Assembly (NCBI RefSeq): GCF_000954115.1
Contig: NZ_CP010797.1
Coordinates: forward strand, 3,782,001-3,846,000
Reading direction: 5' to 3'
From: Rhodococcus sp. B7740
GTDB taxonomy: Bacteria > Actinomycetota > Actinomycetes > Mycobacteriales > Mycobacteriaceae
Length of the DNA: 64,000 bases
Both the position numbers and the translations under genes were made by a program. The notes under the pieces are model-generated. The model worked only from the letters and a program-made list of their open reading frames with translations. It did no database searches and was not told the origin of the DNA. The stretch's first letter is position 1, and the number at the start of each line of letters is the position of its first letter. Below, piece by piece: positions 40,737-48,601 of this stretch.

Positions 40737-41033
40737 ATGACCAACGATCTGAAGGTAGTCGCGACGATCATCGCCAAGCCGGATGCCATCGACGCCGTGC
40801 GCGACGGCCTCTCCGCTCTGGTTGCCGAATCGCGGAAGGAAGACGGCAACCTCTCGTACGAGCTGTTCGAGTCCGCGATCGAGCCGGGAACCTTCATCAC
40901 CGTCGAGGTGTGGAAGTCGCAGGAGGACCTCGACGGCCACATGCAGACTCCGCACCTGCAGCAGGCGCTAAGCGAGTTCGGGGCCCACCTCGCGGCTGCG
41001 CCCGCCATTCATCCCCTCCGGCCGGTCGGCTGA
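40737..41033 (+). CDS. Antibiotic biosynthesis monooxygenase (ABM) domain protein
   Basis: A 98-residue cofactor-free monooxygenase-like ferredoxin-fold protein (YgiN/quinol monooxygenase type). Seen: LKVVATIIAKPDAIDAVRDGLSALVAESRKEDGNLSYELFES, then TFITVEVWKSQEDLDGHMQTPHLQQAL with the characteristic Trp and the His of the H-x-x-x-x-H region. ATG at 40737 has AAGGAA upstream; an ATG at 40704 would add 11 residues. It is divergent from the DHA2 pump, hinting at detoxification of a quinone-like compound. Its last 66 bases overlap the end of the convergent YhgE-like gene, which is unusually long. Confidence 0.85.
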   Translation: MTNDLKVVATIIAKPDAIDAVRDGLSALVAESRKEDGNLSYELFESAIEPGTFITVEVWKSQEDLDGHMQTPHLQQALSEFGAHLAAAPAIHPLRPVG

Positions 41034-42473
41034 CTCACCCCGCACGCTTGCGTAGACGAGTGTCGACACGATGAGCAGGGCCATCGTGGCACCGATCGCG
41101 AGCCAGCCGGTCCCGCTCATCTCGCCCGACGCGATGACGCGGGCTCCGGCGGCGGTGTAGCTCATGGGCATGAAGGCGGCGAGATCGCCCCAGATCGGTG
41201 CCGTCGATGCGTATGCGAAGCCACAGACGACGACCTGCACCGCGAGCGCGGCGACGTTGACGATCTGGCCGATCACGGCACCGAGCACCCGTTGGATCGC
41301 TCCCGCTGCGGCGAGGTAGGCCGCAGCCGAGACGATCAGGAACGCACCCGCTCCCAGGACCGGCCCGAGGGCGGCGTCGGTGGCGAAAGCGAACGCAACG
41401 GCGGCGCTGATGCCCACTGCGGCGACCGCTGCGGCCACGGCGAGCCAGCGAGGCTTGCTGTCCCTGCCCAGAACCCGCACGAGACTGACGCACCCGAGAG
41501 CACCGAGCGCGACCAGGGCAGCGATCAGATACGGGGTGGCACCGGTTCCGGTGCTCGACGACGTGACCGCGATGTTCTGGTCCGACGCTGCGTCGTCGGT
41601 AGCGGCAGCGGTTCCCTGCGGAAGTGCCGCCGAGGCGTCGCGCACATTGGTGGCGATGCCGTTGACGATTCCCTCGACCGGTTCGACCGACGTCACGAGC
41701 TGATCGGTGCCGGCCTTGAGCTGCTGGCCGCCGTCGTCGAGTTGGCCCAGTCCGTCGCGCAACTGCACGGTCGCGTCGCCGAGTTGGGCGGTGGCTCCGA
41801 GGAACTGACTGTTGGGGTCGTTGAGTTCGGAGGACAGCTGCTGAGCACCGCTCTTGAGGGTCTGCAGCTGGGCGAGGGTGTCGGGTCCGAAAGCCTGCGT
41901 GTTCAGAGTGTCGATGACCCCGCGGATCTCACCGGAGATGGCGTCCGATCCCGGGTGCGGGAATCGATCGACCTGGTCAGCGGTGGCGGCGAGTTTGGCG
42001 GTGAAATCGGCCTGCAGAGCGCCGAATCCGGCGAGCTGGTCGACGACCTGGTCGACGCCGCCGCTGATCTGGGACGCGCCGTCTCCGAGCTGACCGATGC
42101 CGTCGCGGTACTGCCCGAATCCATCGGCGAGCTGAATGGTTCCGTCGTGTGCCTGGGTGATGCCGTCGGCGAGCTGCCCGACGCCGTCGTTGAGCTGCGT
42201 TCCGCCGTCGGTCAGCTGGCCGATACCGCTGGAGAGGAACGTGATGGGCAGCGATGCGCTGTTGAGGCTGCTCCTGGCTGCGGCCAGGGGATCGGCCGTC
42301 TGCTGGTCCGCTGCCGGTGCCTGCTCGGTGTCGGCGACGACGGTGGTGGTTGCCGCGGACTCGCCACCGAGGTCGTAGCCGGTGCCCAGTGCAAATGCAC
42401 CTACCGCTACCAGAGGAAACGCCAGCGCAGTGAGAGCAACGGCAGGACGTCGGAAGATACGCAATTCACCCAT
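40968..42473 (-). CDS. YhgE/Pip-like membrane protein with Gly-Gln-Leu-x-Asp-Gly repeats
   Basis: A 501-residue protein with one N-terminal membrane helix (VALTALAFPLVAVGAFALGTG), an outer domain of about 280 residues and five C-terminal helices. The outer part has repeated 7-residue units of the kind GIGQLTDGGTQLNDGVGQLADG up to about residue 140, then coiled-coil-like stretches with TLKSGAQQL and GLGQLDDGGQQL. This architecture is that of YhgE/Pip (phage infection protein)-related exporters, also seen near ESX or MmpL-like systems. No ATPase is adjacent. ATG at 42473 has a weak RBS. The substrate is unknown. Confidence 0.8.
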   Translation of the reverse strand: MGELRIFRRPAVALTALAFPLVAVGAFALGTGYDLGGESAATTTVVADTEQAPAADQQTADPLAAARSSLNSASLPITFLSSGIGQLTDGGTQLNDGVGQLADGITQAHDGTIQLADGFGQYRDGIGQLGDGASQISGGVDQVVDQLAGFGALQADFTAKLAATADQVDRFPHPGSDAISGEIRGVIDTLNTQAFGPDTLAQLQTLKSGAQQLSSELNDPNSQFLGATAQLGDATVQLRDGLGQLDDGGQQLKAGTDQLVTSVEPVEGIVNGIATNVRDASAALPQGTAAATDDAASDQNIAVTSSSTGTGATPYLIAALVALGALGCVSLVRVLGRDSKPRWLAVAAAVAAVGISAAVAFAFATDAALGPVLGAGAFLIVSAAAYLAAAGAIQRVLGAVIGQIVNVAALAVQVVVCGFAYASTAPIWGDLAAFMPMSYTAAGARVIASGEMSGTGWLAIGATMALLIVSTLVYASVRGESADRPEGMNGGRSREVGPELA

Positions 42474-42578
42474 GATGAGTTCGAGGCTAACCGCACGGTG
42501 CAGCGTCGCCGACCAGTCGACGACCGCCGACGCCCTATTTTGTGCCCTCGACCTGGGAGTTTAAGAGGTCTCTGTGGA

Positions 42579-43175
42579 TTACCGATTGCGGGGCAACAGG
42601 TCCCACACGTGCTCGGTTTCGTTCACCGAGGAGACCGACCTCGCGCCGCTGCGCGAGAACAGCACCCGCGTCACCGAGCAGTAGTCGATCGGGAAGCCGA
42701 GCACCTTCGGGGTCTGCAGAATGTCCTGCAGCAGGATGTTGATCACGCCGCCGTGAGCGAACAGCGCCACGGTGTCGGTGTGTGCGCTCGCCGAGACGAC
42801 ATCGGCGACACCATCCAGGACTCGCCGGCGAAACGCCTGCTCGTCGACCTGCTCCGGGAGATGCCCTGCCTTGATGCGATCGAATGCCTCCCGGAATTCG
42901 GTCTTGGCCGACTCGATCGGGACGTAGCCGCCGAAGTCGCGATCGTATTCGGTCAGGCGATCGTCGGGCTCGACGGTCAGACCGAGCCGATCGGCCAGAG
43001 GCTGCGCGGTCTGGACGGCGCGTAGCTGCGAGCTCGAGACGACTCGCGAGATCGGGAACCGGGCGACGGCACCCGGCACTCGCTGGGACTGTTCGACGCC
43101 GAGTTCGGCCAGAGCGGGATCGGCCGAGGTCTCCGACCGTTGCGGGAGGGCATGCCGCACCAGAACCAATTGCAT
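42579..43175 (-). CDS. Histidine phosphatase superfamily protein
   Basis: A phosphoglycerate-mutase-like phosphatase of 198 residues. The phosphorylated His is in LVLVRHALPQ (RHA replacing the usual RHG). VVSSSQLRAVQTAQPLADRLGL carries the second conserved Arg, the acid region is LTEYDRDFGGY and the second catalytic His lies in VALFAHGGVINILL. The substrate could be a sugar phosphate or a nucleotide. It lies 4 bases downstream of the LysR gene on the same strand and is probably co-transcribed with it. Confidence 0.88.
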   Translation of the reverse strand: MQLVLVRHALPQRSETSADPALAELGVEQSQRVPGAVARFPISRVVSSSQLRAVQTAQPLADRLGLTVEPDDRLTEYDRDFGGYVPIESAKTEFREAFDRIKAGHLPEQVDEQAFRRRVLDGVADVVSASAHTDTVALFAHGGVINILLQDILQTPKVLGFPIDYCSVTRVLFSRSGARSVSSVNETEHVWDLLPRNR

Positions 43176-43179
43176 CGAC

Positions 43180-44091
43180 TCACCTAATCACGAGTGTTCT
43201 GCCGCTGCGCAGCACCATCGATCGAAATGCCGCCACCTGACGCGGCGAATCGGCCCGCGGATCCCACACCATGCCGATTCGCCTGCGCGCGGCCGGTTGG
43301 GTGAGTCCGATGTCCACGGTTCCGCCCTCACCGCCGTGCGCGCGTATTCGCGGCAGAATGGCGATACCGAGACCGGCCCCGACGAGTCCGCGCACCGTGT
43401 GGGTGTCCTGACCCTCGAAGGCGATACGCGGGCTGAAGCCGGCGTCCGCCCACAACTCGTCGCAGATCGAGCGCATCCCGAAGCCGTGGCCCATCGCGAT
43501 GTAGTTCTCGTCGGCCGTGTCGGCCAGATCGACCGACCTGCGCGTGGCCAGCCGATGATCGGCCGGAACCACCAGCATCAGTCGCTCGTCGTAGAGCTGG
43601 AACGAATTGTGCTCGGTGTGTTCGGCGCTGAGAGAGACGAACGCCAGGTCGGAGACCCCGTCGGCGAGACGGTCGAGGCAGCGTGCCCGGGCACCCTGAT
43701 CCAGATCGAACGTGACGGCCGGGTGGTCGACGCGGAACTGACGGATCAGTGCGGGTACGACGTCCTCGCCCAGGGTGTTCTGAAACGCCACCGCGATACG
43801 GCCGCGGGCTCTGGCGTCGTGCTCGGTCATCGCGTCGATGCCGGCGTCGATGTCGCTCAACGCCCGCTGGAGATAAGGAATGAGCACTCGGCCGGTGCTG
43901 GTGAGCACGATCCCGCGGCCGCGTCGTTCCACGATGTCGACGCCCAGAATTGCCGAGGCGCGGGCGACCTGCCGACTGACGGTGGGCTGTGGGACGCCCA
44001 GGACGTGCGCGGCGTCGGTGATGTGTTCGGTGTCGGCCACTGCGACGAGAGTCGGTAGCAGCGGCAGGAGTTCGATCGTTTCACGACGCAT
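43180..44091 (-). CDS. LysR-family transcriptional regulator
   Basis: A 303-residue regulator with an N-terminal winged helix (LLPTLVAVADTEHITDAAHVLGVPQPTVSRQVARASAILGVDIVERRGRGIVLTSTG) and a C-terminal periplasmic-binding-like effector domain (about 90-295; RIAVAFQNTLGEDVVPALIRQF). ATG at 44091 is chosen by the family N-terminus; a longer frame to 44181 overlaps the divergent MFS gene. The divergent arrangement with the MFS transporter at 44174 suggests that transporter is its target. The effector is unknown. Confidence 0.92.
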   Translation of the reverse strand: MRRETIELLPLLPTLVAVADTEHITDAAHVLGVPQPTVSRQVARASAILGVDIVERRGRGIVLTSTGRVLIPYLQRALSDIDAGIDAMTEHDARARGRIAVAFQNTLGEDVVPALIRQFRVDHPAVTFDLDQGARARCLDRLADGVSDLAFVSLSAEHTEHNSFQLYDERLMLVVPADHRLATRRSVDLADTADENYIAMGHGFGMRSICDELWADAGFSPRIAFEGQDTHTVRGLVGAGLGIAILPRIRAHGGEGGTVDIGLTQPAARRRIGMVWDPRADSPRQVAAFRSMVLRSGRTLVIR

Positions 44092-44100
44092 TGCCGAATC

Positions 44101-44115
44101 ATATCGTCGGTGTAT
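44101..44115. promoter_or_regulatory. Candidate LysR operator between the LysR and MFS genes
   Basis: ATATCGTCGGTGTAT has the LysR T-N11-A arrangement with ATA...TAT ends and lies 10 bases from the regulator start codon and 59 from the MFS start. The pattern is short, so chance is possible. Confidence 0.35.
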
Positions 44116-44173
44116 CGGTTTGCCCGGTCTCATGCATTGGACGAATATCGTGAGCGCTTCTAACGTGATCTGC

Positions 44174-45400
44174 ATGACCACGACGCAGCCCGAGGTGCTC
44201 GAATGGGAGGGACACCCCAGGGGATCGCGCGAATACCGCAGGCTCGTGCTGGCACTGCTGTTCGCCGGAGTCGCAACGTTCGCTCAGCTCTATTCGGTGC
44301 AGGGCATCCTGCCCCTCATCGCCGCCAATCTCGACATCACGCCGTCGCAGTCCTCGCTCGCGGTCGGGCTCGCGACGGTCGGCGTTGCGGTGTCCGTCAT
44401 TCCGTGGTCGGTGGCGGCCGACCGCATCGGTCGTGTTCGGGCCATGACGGCGTCGATCCTCACCGCCACGACGCTGGGTCTGCTGGTTCCGCTCGCGCCG
44501 TCGCTCGAAGTACTGCTGGTGATTCGATTCTTCGAGGGTGCAGCACTGGGCGGTCTTCCGGCCATCGCCATCGCGTACCTCAGCGAAGAGATCCATCACA
44601 AGCACACAGCCCTGGCTGCGGCGACCTACGTGTCCGGTACGACGCTCGGCGGACTGCTCGGCCGCATCGTCGCGGGACCCGTTGCGGAGTACACCAACTG
44701 GCGGATCGGCACGTTGACCGTGTCGATGATCGCTGCGTTGGCCGCCGGACTGTTCGTCTGGCTTGCACCGAAGCCGCGAACGACGCTCGTGCACAGCGAA
44801 ATTCGTGACCTACCCGGACGGCTGTGGGTGAACCTGCGCGAGCCGGGGATGGCGGCACTCTACGGCCAGGGGTTTCTGCTGATGGGCGGCTTCGTCGCGA
44901 TCTACAACTACCTCGGATTTCGTTTGGAGGCCGTGCCTTTCGGGCTCCCGCAGTCTCTGATCAGCCTGATCTTCGTGGCGTACCTCAGCGGTACCGTGTC
45001 CTCACGGGTAGCGGGCAATCTCGCGACGAAGCACGGCAGATCGGTGGTGCTCGCCGGATCCACCGCCACGATGGTCGCCGGAGTTGCCCTGACGATGGCG
45101 TCGAATCTCGCCGTCATTCTGACCGGCTTGGTGATCCTGACCATGGGATTCTTTGCCGCCCACGCCATCGCGTCGGGATGGACCGGACAACGAGCCGTCC
45201 ACGGCCGAGCCCAGGCGACATCGCTGTACAACCTCTTCTACTACGGCGGATCCTCCGTCGTCGGCTGGATCGGCGGCGTCGTCTTCCAATCCCAGGGATG
45301 GAACGCGTTGGCGCTGTTCGTCATTGCGTTGGCAGTGATCGCAGGCGTGTGGGCCGCGTGCATGAACGGCCGATTGGCGAAGCCGGTATCAGTAGGTTGA
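44174..45400 (+). CDS. MFS transporter, DHA1-type (YnfM-like)
   Basis: A 408-residue, 12-helix proton-coupled transporter. Seen: ALLFAGVATFAQLYSVQGILPLIAANLDITPSQSSLAVGLATVGVAVSVIPWSVAADRIGRVRAM (helices 1-2 with motif A), RFFEGAALGGLPAIAIAYLSEEI, and YVSGTTLGGLLGRIVAGPVAEYTNWR. These resemble YnfM and related exporters, which are typically encoded divergently from a LysR regulator as here. ATG at 44174 is chosen because the upstream open frame overlaps the LysR gene. The 3' end overlaps the convergent DUF4190 gene by 12 bp. The substrate is unknown. Confidence 0.92.
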   Translation: MTTTQPEVLEWEGHPRGSREYRRLVLALLFAGVATFAQLYSVQGILPLIAANLDITPSQSSLAVGLATVGVAVSVIPWSVAADRIGRVRAMTASILTATTLGLLVPLAPSLEVLLVIRFFEGAALGGLPAIAIAYLSEEIHHKHTALAAATYVSGTTLGGLLGRIVAGPVAEYTNWRIGTLTVSMIAALAAGLFVWLAPKPRTTLVHSEIRDLPGRLWVNLREPGMAALYGQGFLLMGGFVAIYNYLGFRLEAVPFGLPQSLISLIFVAYLSGTVSSRVAGNLATKHGRSVVLAGSTATMVAGVALTMASNLAVILTGLVILTMGFFAAHAIASGWTGQRAVHGRAQATSLYNLFYYGGSSVVGWIGGVVFQSQGWNALALFVIALAVIAGVWAACMNGRLAKPVSVG

Positions 45401-45865
45401 CGTGTTTGCGGCAGCGAGGGCAAAAATGACGATCGCACCCACGATGACGACGAAGAGCGCGATCGAGACGTAACCCACGATCAGGCCCGCCGTCGCAAAA
45501 CCCGATCCGCCTTCGCTGGTGCGCTTGATCTGACCGCGCGCAATGTGGCCACACACCACCGCGCACACCGACGCAATCAACGGAATGAACGTCAGACCGA
45601 GAATCGCCAACACGAGTGACACGATCGCCAAGGTGTTGGTGGACGCCGGAGCCTGATACCCGCCGGCATACGGCGCATTCCCGTACTGCGAATACTGTTG
45701 CTGCGGGTTCGGGTACTGGGGGCTCTGTTGCGGGGGGTTCGGGTACTGGGGGTTCGGGTTCTGGGGGTTCGGGTTCTGATAGGGCGGGTACTGCTGCCTC
45801 CCGTACGGCTGATCCTTGTTCGCTGCGTCGAACGGATCGTTGCTCTCACCCTGCGGATCGCCCAT
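45389..45865 (-). CDS. DUF4190 membrane protein with Asn-Pro-Gln repeat N-terminus
   Basis: A 158-residue protein. Residues 25-70 are a low-complexity Pro/Gln/Asn/Tyr tract. The C-terminal half has two membrane helices (LAIVSLVLAILGLTFIPLIASVCAVVCGHIA and GLIVGYVSIALFVVIVGAIVIFALA) joined by a basic loop with the DUF4190 signature GHIARGQIKRTSEGGSGFATAGLIVGY. The family is common in actinobacteria and its function is unknown. It overlaps the MFS gene by 12 bp and is followed by an F420/PPOX-fold gene on the same strand (upstream side). Confidence 0.88.
   Translation of the reverse strand: MGDPQGESNDPFDAANKDQPYGRQQYPPYQNPNPQNPNPQYPNPPQQSPQYPNPQQQYSQYGNAPYAGGYQAPASTNTLAIVSLVLAILGLTFIPLIASVCAVVCGHIARGQIKRTSEGGSGFATAGLIVGYVSIALFVVIVGAIVIFALAAANTSTY
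45705..45785 (-). repeat. Short tandem coding repeat in the DUF4190 gene
   Basis: Imperfect units of about 15 bp based on GGGGTTCGGGTTCTG encode Gln-Asn-Pro-Asn-Pro-like runs. It is probably prone to length change by slippage. Confidence 0.7.
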
Positions 45866-45916
45866 GGCGGGAGTGTGGCACCTGGAGACAGCAGTCGCAA
45901 CCGCTCTCCCTCTGCG

Positions 45917-46318
45917 CTACGTACCGAGCTTGCCCCACCCCACATAGGCGTCGACAGTGACGTATCCGGTCACGCGCGGCTGATCCCGAACCGGATACGG
46001 ATCGCCGGTGTAATGCGTCGAAATGCGATCGATATCGACCAGATCGGGATCGTCACGCAACTCGATCGAACCGTGCACCGTCACATGTGTGTACCAACTG
46101 GCCTCGTCCAACACCGAAATCGAGACCTTCGGATTCGCCTTGATGTGCTCGAGACGCTTCCGCGACGCATCGAAATTGAGCACCACCTTCCCGTCCTCCC
46201 ACAGATACCACGTGGGTGCGGTGATCGGCGTTCCATCTGCACGAACCACCGCCATGACCGCGGGATTGGCCTTCTTCAGCAATTCGACAGCGGCATCGGG
46301 CAACGGAGGCTTGGGCAT
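45917..46318 (-). CDS. PPOX-class F420-dependent/FMN-binding split-barrel protein
   Basis: A 133-residue protein of the pyridoxamine-5'-phosphate-oxidase-like fold. Seen: AVMAVVRADGTPITAPTWYLWEDGKVVLNFDASRKRLEHIKANPKVSISVLDEASWYTHVTVHGSIEL, the pattern of TIGR03618-type F420-dependent enzymes (strand with Arg-Lys-Arg for cofactor phosphate). The cofactor could be F420 or FMN; context does not decide. ATG at 46318 is chosen; the open frame to 46456 runs through a copy of the 55-bp repeat and is not genuine coding. Confidence 0.88.
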   Translation of the reverse strand: MPKPPLPDAAVELLKKANPAVMAVVRADGTPITAPTWYLWEDGKVVLNFDASRKRLEHIKANPKVSISVLDEASWYTHVTVHGSIELRDDPDLVDIDRISTHYTGDPYPVRDQPRVTGYVTVDAYVGWGKLGT

Positions 46319-46379
46319 ACGACAACAGTACGACTCGACCCCCGCCTTGGGTCCCGAATCGCCCCACAGCGTCCCCGGA

Positions 46380-46434
46380 GTCCACTCGATGTGCCATTGA
46401 CTGCCGAAAAGGCCACTCAATGTCACATCGAGTG
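46380..46434 (+). repeat. 55-bp inverted-repeat element, copy C
   Basis: GTCCACTCGATGTGCCATTG ... TCAATGTCACATCGAGTG, with the centre ACTGCCGAAAAGGCCAC. It lies between the end of the FabH-like gene and the start of the PPOX-type gene, both on the minus strand. Confidence 0.92.
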
Positions 46435-46451
46435 CACTGGGGTGAAAGGTG

Positions 46452-46472
46452 TGCACTCGGGAATCGAGTGCA
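46452..46472 (-). terminator. Hairpin after the FabH-like gene
   Basis: TGCACTCG and CGAGTGCA form a perfect 8-bp stem around GGAAT, 19 bases beyond the stop codon of the minus-strand FabH-like gene. Its left arm can also pair with CGAGTGCA at the right end of repeat copy C. It may work with that repeat in transcript termination. Confidence 0.5.
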
Positions 46473-46490
46473 TCCGATGTGGATCGGCGA

Positions 46491-47495
46491 CTACAGGTTG
46501 GGGAGTTTGACTACCTGTCCGGCGTAGGAGAGTCCGGCACCGAAGGCGAGCAGCAGTGCTGTGTCTCCTGCCTTTGCTTTGCCGGTGCGCAGTAGTTCTT
46601 CCATGGCCAGGGGGATCGAGGCTGCCGAGGTGTTGCCGGTTTCGGCGATGTCATTGGCGACGGGTGTGTCCTCGTTCAGATTCAGGCTCTTGGCGAGGAG
46701 TTCGGTGATGCGGCTGTTGGCCTGGTGGGGGATGAAGGCGTGCAGTTCGTCGGTTTTGATACCGGCGACGTCGAGGACGCGCTGCGCGGCTTTGCCCATT
46801 TCGAATGCGGCCCAGCGGAAGACGGAGATGCCGTTCATCCGGATCCAGGGGCGCTCGAGGCCTTCTTCGGTGATGTAGTCGTACCAGTCGGTGGTCTGGA
46901 CGATGGCGTCGGATTGCGAGCCGTCGGAGCCCCAGACGGCGGGTCCGATCTCGGTTTCGTCGCTCTGGCCGACGACCACGGCACCGGCGCCGTCGGCGAA
47001 GATGAAGCGGGTGGTGCGGTCGTAGGGGTCGGTGGTCACGCTGAGCTGCTCTGCACCGATGACGAGGACGTACTTGGACGTTCCGGCCTTGACCAGGTCC
47101 GATGCGACTGCGAGGGAGTAGCAGAAGCCCGCGCAGCCGGCGCAGATGTCGAATGCGGCCGGCCCCTTGGTGCCGAGTCCGTGCGCTACTTTTGCAGCTG
47201 CTTGGGGTGTGAGTTCGAGATGCGTCGAGGTGGCGACGATGACGGTGTCGACTTGGTCGGCGGTGATTCCGCTGGCTTCGAGGGCCTTACGACCTGCCGC
47301 GATGGACATCTCGACGACGTTTTCCTTGGGATCGGCGAAGCGCCGGTTCTTGATTCCGGACCGCGTCTGGATCCACTCGTCGCTCGAGTCGATGAATTCA
47401 CAGATCTCGTCGTTGGTCACGACTCTCTCGGGGCGGTGAACGCCGAGTCCGAGTAGTTTCGACTGTCGTCCCTGCGTCGTGCTGATCGCACCCAT
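46491..47495 (-). CDS. Beta-ketoacyl-ACP synthase III (FabH-like)
   Basis: Condensing enzyme of 334 residues joining an acyl-CoA starter to malonyl-ACP or a similar extender. The catalytic triad is intact: Cys in FDICAGCAGFCYSLAVA, His in FIPHQANSRI, Asn in ETGNTSAASIPLA. KLLGLGVHRPERVVTNDEI and SDEWIQTRSGIKNRRFA are typical of KAS III. ATG at 47495 has GAGG nine bases upstream. It stands apart from other fatty-acid genes; its neighbour is an alpha/beta hydrolase. It could be a housekeeping FabH or an accessory KAS III for wax, olefin or specialised lipid synthesis. Confidence 0.9.
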   Translation of the reverse strand: MGAISTTQGRQSKLLGLGVHRPERVVTNDEICEFIDSSDEWIQTRSGIKNRRFADPKENVVEMSIAAGRKALEASGITADQVDTVIVATSTHLELTPQAAAKVAHGLGTKGPAAFDICAGCAGFCYSLAVASDLVKAGTSKYVLVIGAEQLSVTTDPYDRTTRFIFADGAGAVVVGQSDETEIGPAVWGSDGSQSDAIVQTTDWYDYITEEGLERPWIRMNGISVFRWAAFEMGKAAQRVLDVAGIKTDELHAFIPHQANSRITELLAKSLNLNEDTPVANDIAETGNTSAASIPLAMEELLRTGKAKAGDTALLLAFGAGLSYAGQVVKLPNL

Positions 47496-47527
47496 CTTCA
47501 ATTTCCTCTCGTGCTACCGCGCCATCG

Positions 47528-47543
47528 CCGAGCTTCGGCTCGG
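47528..47543 (-). terminator. TTCG-loop hairpin between the alpha/beta hydrolase and FabH-like genes
   Basis: CCGAGC-TTCG-GCTCGG, a perfect 6-bp stem with a stable tetraloop sequence, 53 bases after the hydrolase stop on the minus strand. No T-run follows. It may end the hydrolase transcript or sit in the FabH-like leader. Confidence 0.45.
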
Positions 47544-47564
47544 GTCTTGGGCTACGGGCTCGGT

Positions 47565-47583
47565 GACACACGTTACGTGCGTC
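47565..47583. promoter_or_regulatory. Palindromic candidate operator upstream of the FabH-like gene
   Basis: A 19-bp near-perfect palindrome with core CACGTTACGTG (eight of nine outer pairs match), 70 bases before the FabH-like start codon. It resembles a repressor site, for example TetR-type. No regulator gene is adjacent. Confidence 0.4.
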
Positions 47584-47595
47584 GCCTCGAGGAGT

Positions 47596-48492
47596 TCACA
47601 CCAGTTCGGTGATGAGGGCTGCGACCTCGGCGGGCTTGTCGATCATGGCGTGGTGGTGGGCGGGCATGACGACAGTGAAGTCGGCCCGCAGATACGCGGC
47701 CAGCTTGCGTTGAGTCTTGATCCATCGCTTGCCCCACGGGGAGGGTCGTCCGGTGTGGGCTGCGGCGACGATGACCGGAACGACGAGGGGCGAACGCTTC
47801 CGCATTCTGTTCAGTTCGGCGGCGAGATCCGGGTAGACGACATCCTCCACCAGGGCGGCGGCGAGGTAGGTGGGTCGTCGATAGATGTCGTCGACCCAGT
47901 CGAACGTCTCCTGCGGCGTGCCGTCGGGCGGTGTCGCCTGATTGAGGACGCGTCGCACACGCGGTCCGACCAACTTCTGCAGGCCGGTCTTGCTGAGCGC
48001 GGTGGCGATGACGTGGGCAGCCTCGACGCGCACGAGGGTCGGGACGAAGCGTGGGGGGTCGGATTCGGCGCTGGAATCGAGCAACAGAATCCCGCGGGTG
48101 CGCGACGGGTACAGCCGGGCCACAGCTTCTGCGTAGAAGCCGGCTATCGAATGACCTACCACGACGGCCGGGTCGGTGACTCCGAGTGCGTCGAGGACAC
48201 CGATGATTCGGTCTGCCTCCCCGCGGACGGTGGGTGTGGCACCGGCGGGCAAGGGGTCGCTGAGTCCGAAGCCGGGCCGGTCGAGCACGACCACGTGATG
48301 GTGGGCGCTCAGGATGTCGACGGTGTCGTTCCAGTCGAACCAATTACTGCCGAGGCCTCCGCACAGGACGACCGTGGGGCCGGTTCCGCGTACGAACAGA
48401 TGCAGACGTTGCCCGTCCACCTCGACGTACTGACCGGGAGGATGTTTCACGGGAAACAACGCACTGCGTTCGGCTCGATCCCCGCTGTCCAT
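47596..48492 (-). CDS. Alpha/beta hydrolase
   Basis: A 298-residue hydrolase of the epoxide hydrolase/haloperoxidase-like superfamily. Seen: TVVLCGGLGSNWFDWNDTVDIL (oxyanion-hole region), VVLDRPGFGLSDPL, the nucleophile Ser in VVGHSIAGFYAEAVARLYP, LLLDSSAESD, and a candidate catalytic His in MPAHHHAMID. ATG at 48492 is preferred because GGAG lies eight bases upstream; GTG at 48501 overlaps that RBS. It precedes the FabH-like gene in the same direction across a hairpin. The substrate is unknown. Confidence 0.88.
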   Translation of the reverse strand: MDSGDRAERSALFPVKHPPGQYVEVDGQRLHLFVRGTGPTVVLCGGLGSNWFDWNDTVDILSAHHHVVVLDRPGFGLSDPLPAGATPTVRGEADRIIGVLDALGVTDPAVVVGHSIAGFYAEAVARLYPSRTRGILLLDSSAESDPPRFVPTLVRVEAAHVIATALSKTGLQKLVGPRVRRVLNQATPPDGTPQETFDWVDDIYRRPTYLAAALVEDVVYPDLAAELNRMRKRSPLVVPVIVAAAHTGRPSPWGKRWIKTQRKLAAYLRADFTVVMPAHHHAMIDKPAEVAALITELV

Positions 48493-48601
48493 GTTTGGCA
48501 CTCCACGATGCTCTACCGACCTGTCGACTGTTTCACGCTCCAGTTTCCATCATTTTCCCCGTTTTGCACACTCGTGCGCGCGGATCGGTCACCAGGGAAG
48601 G

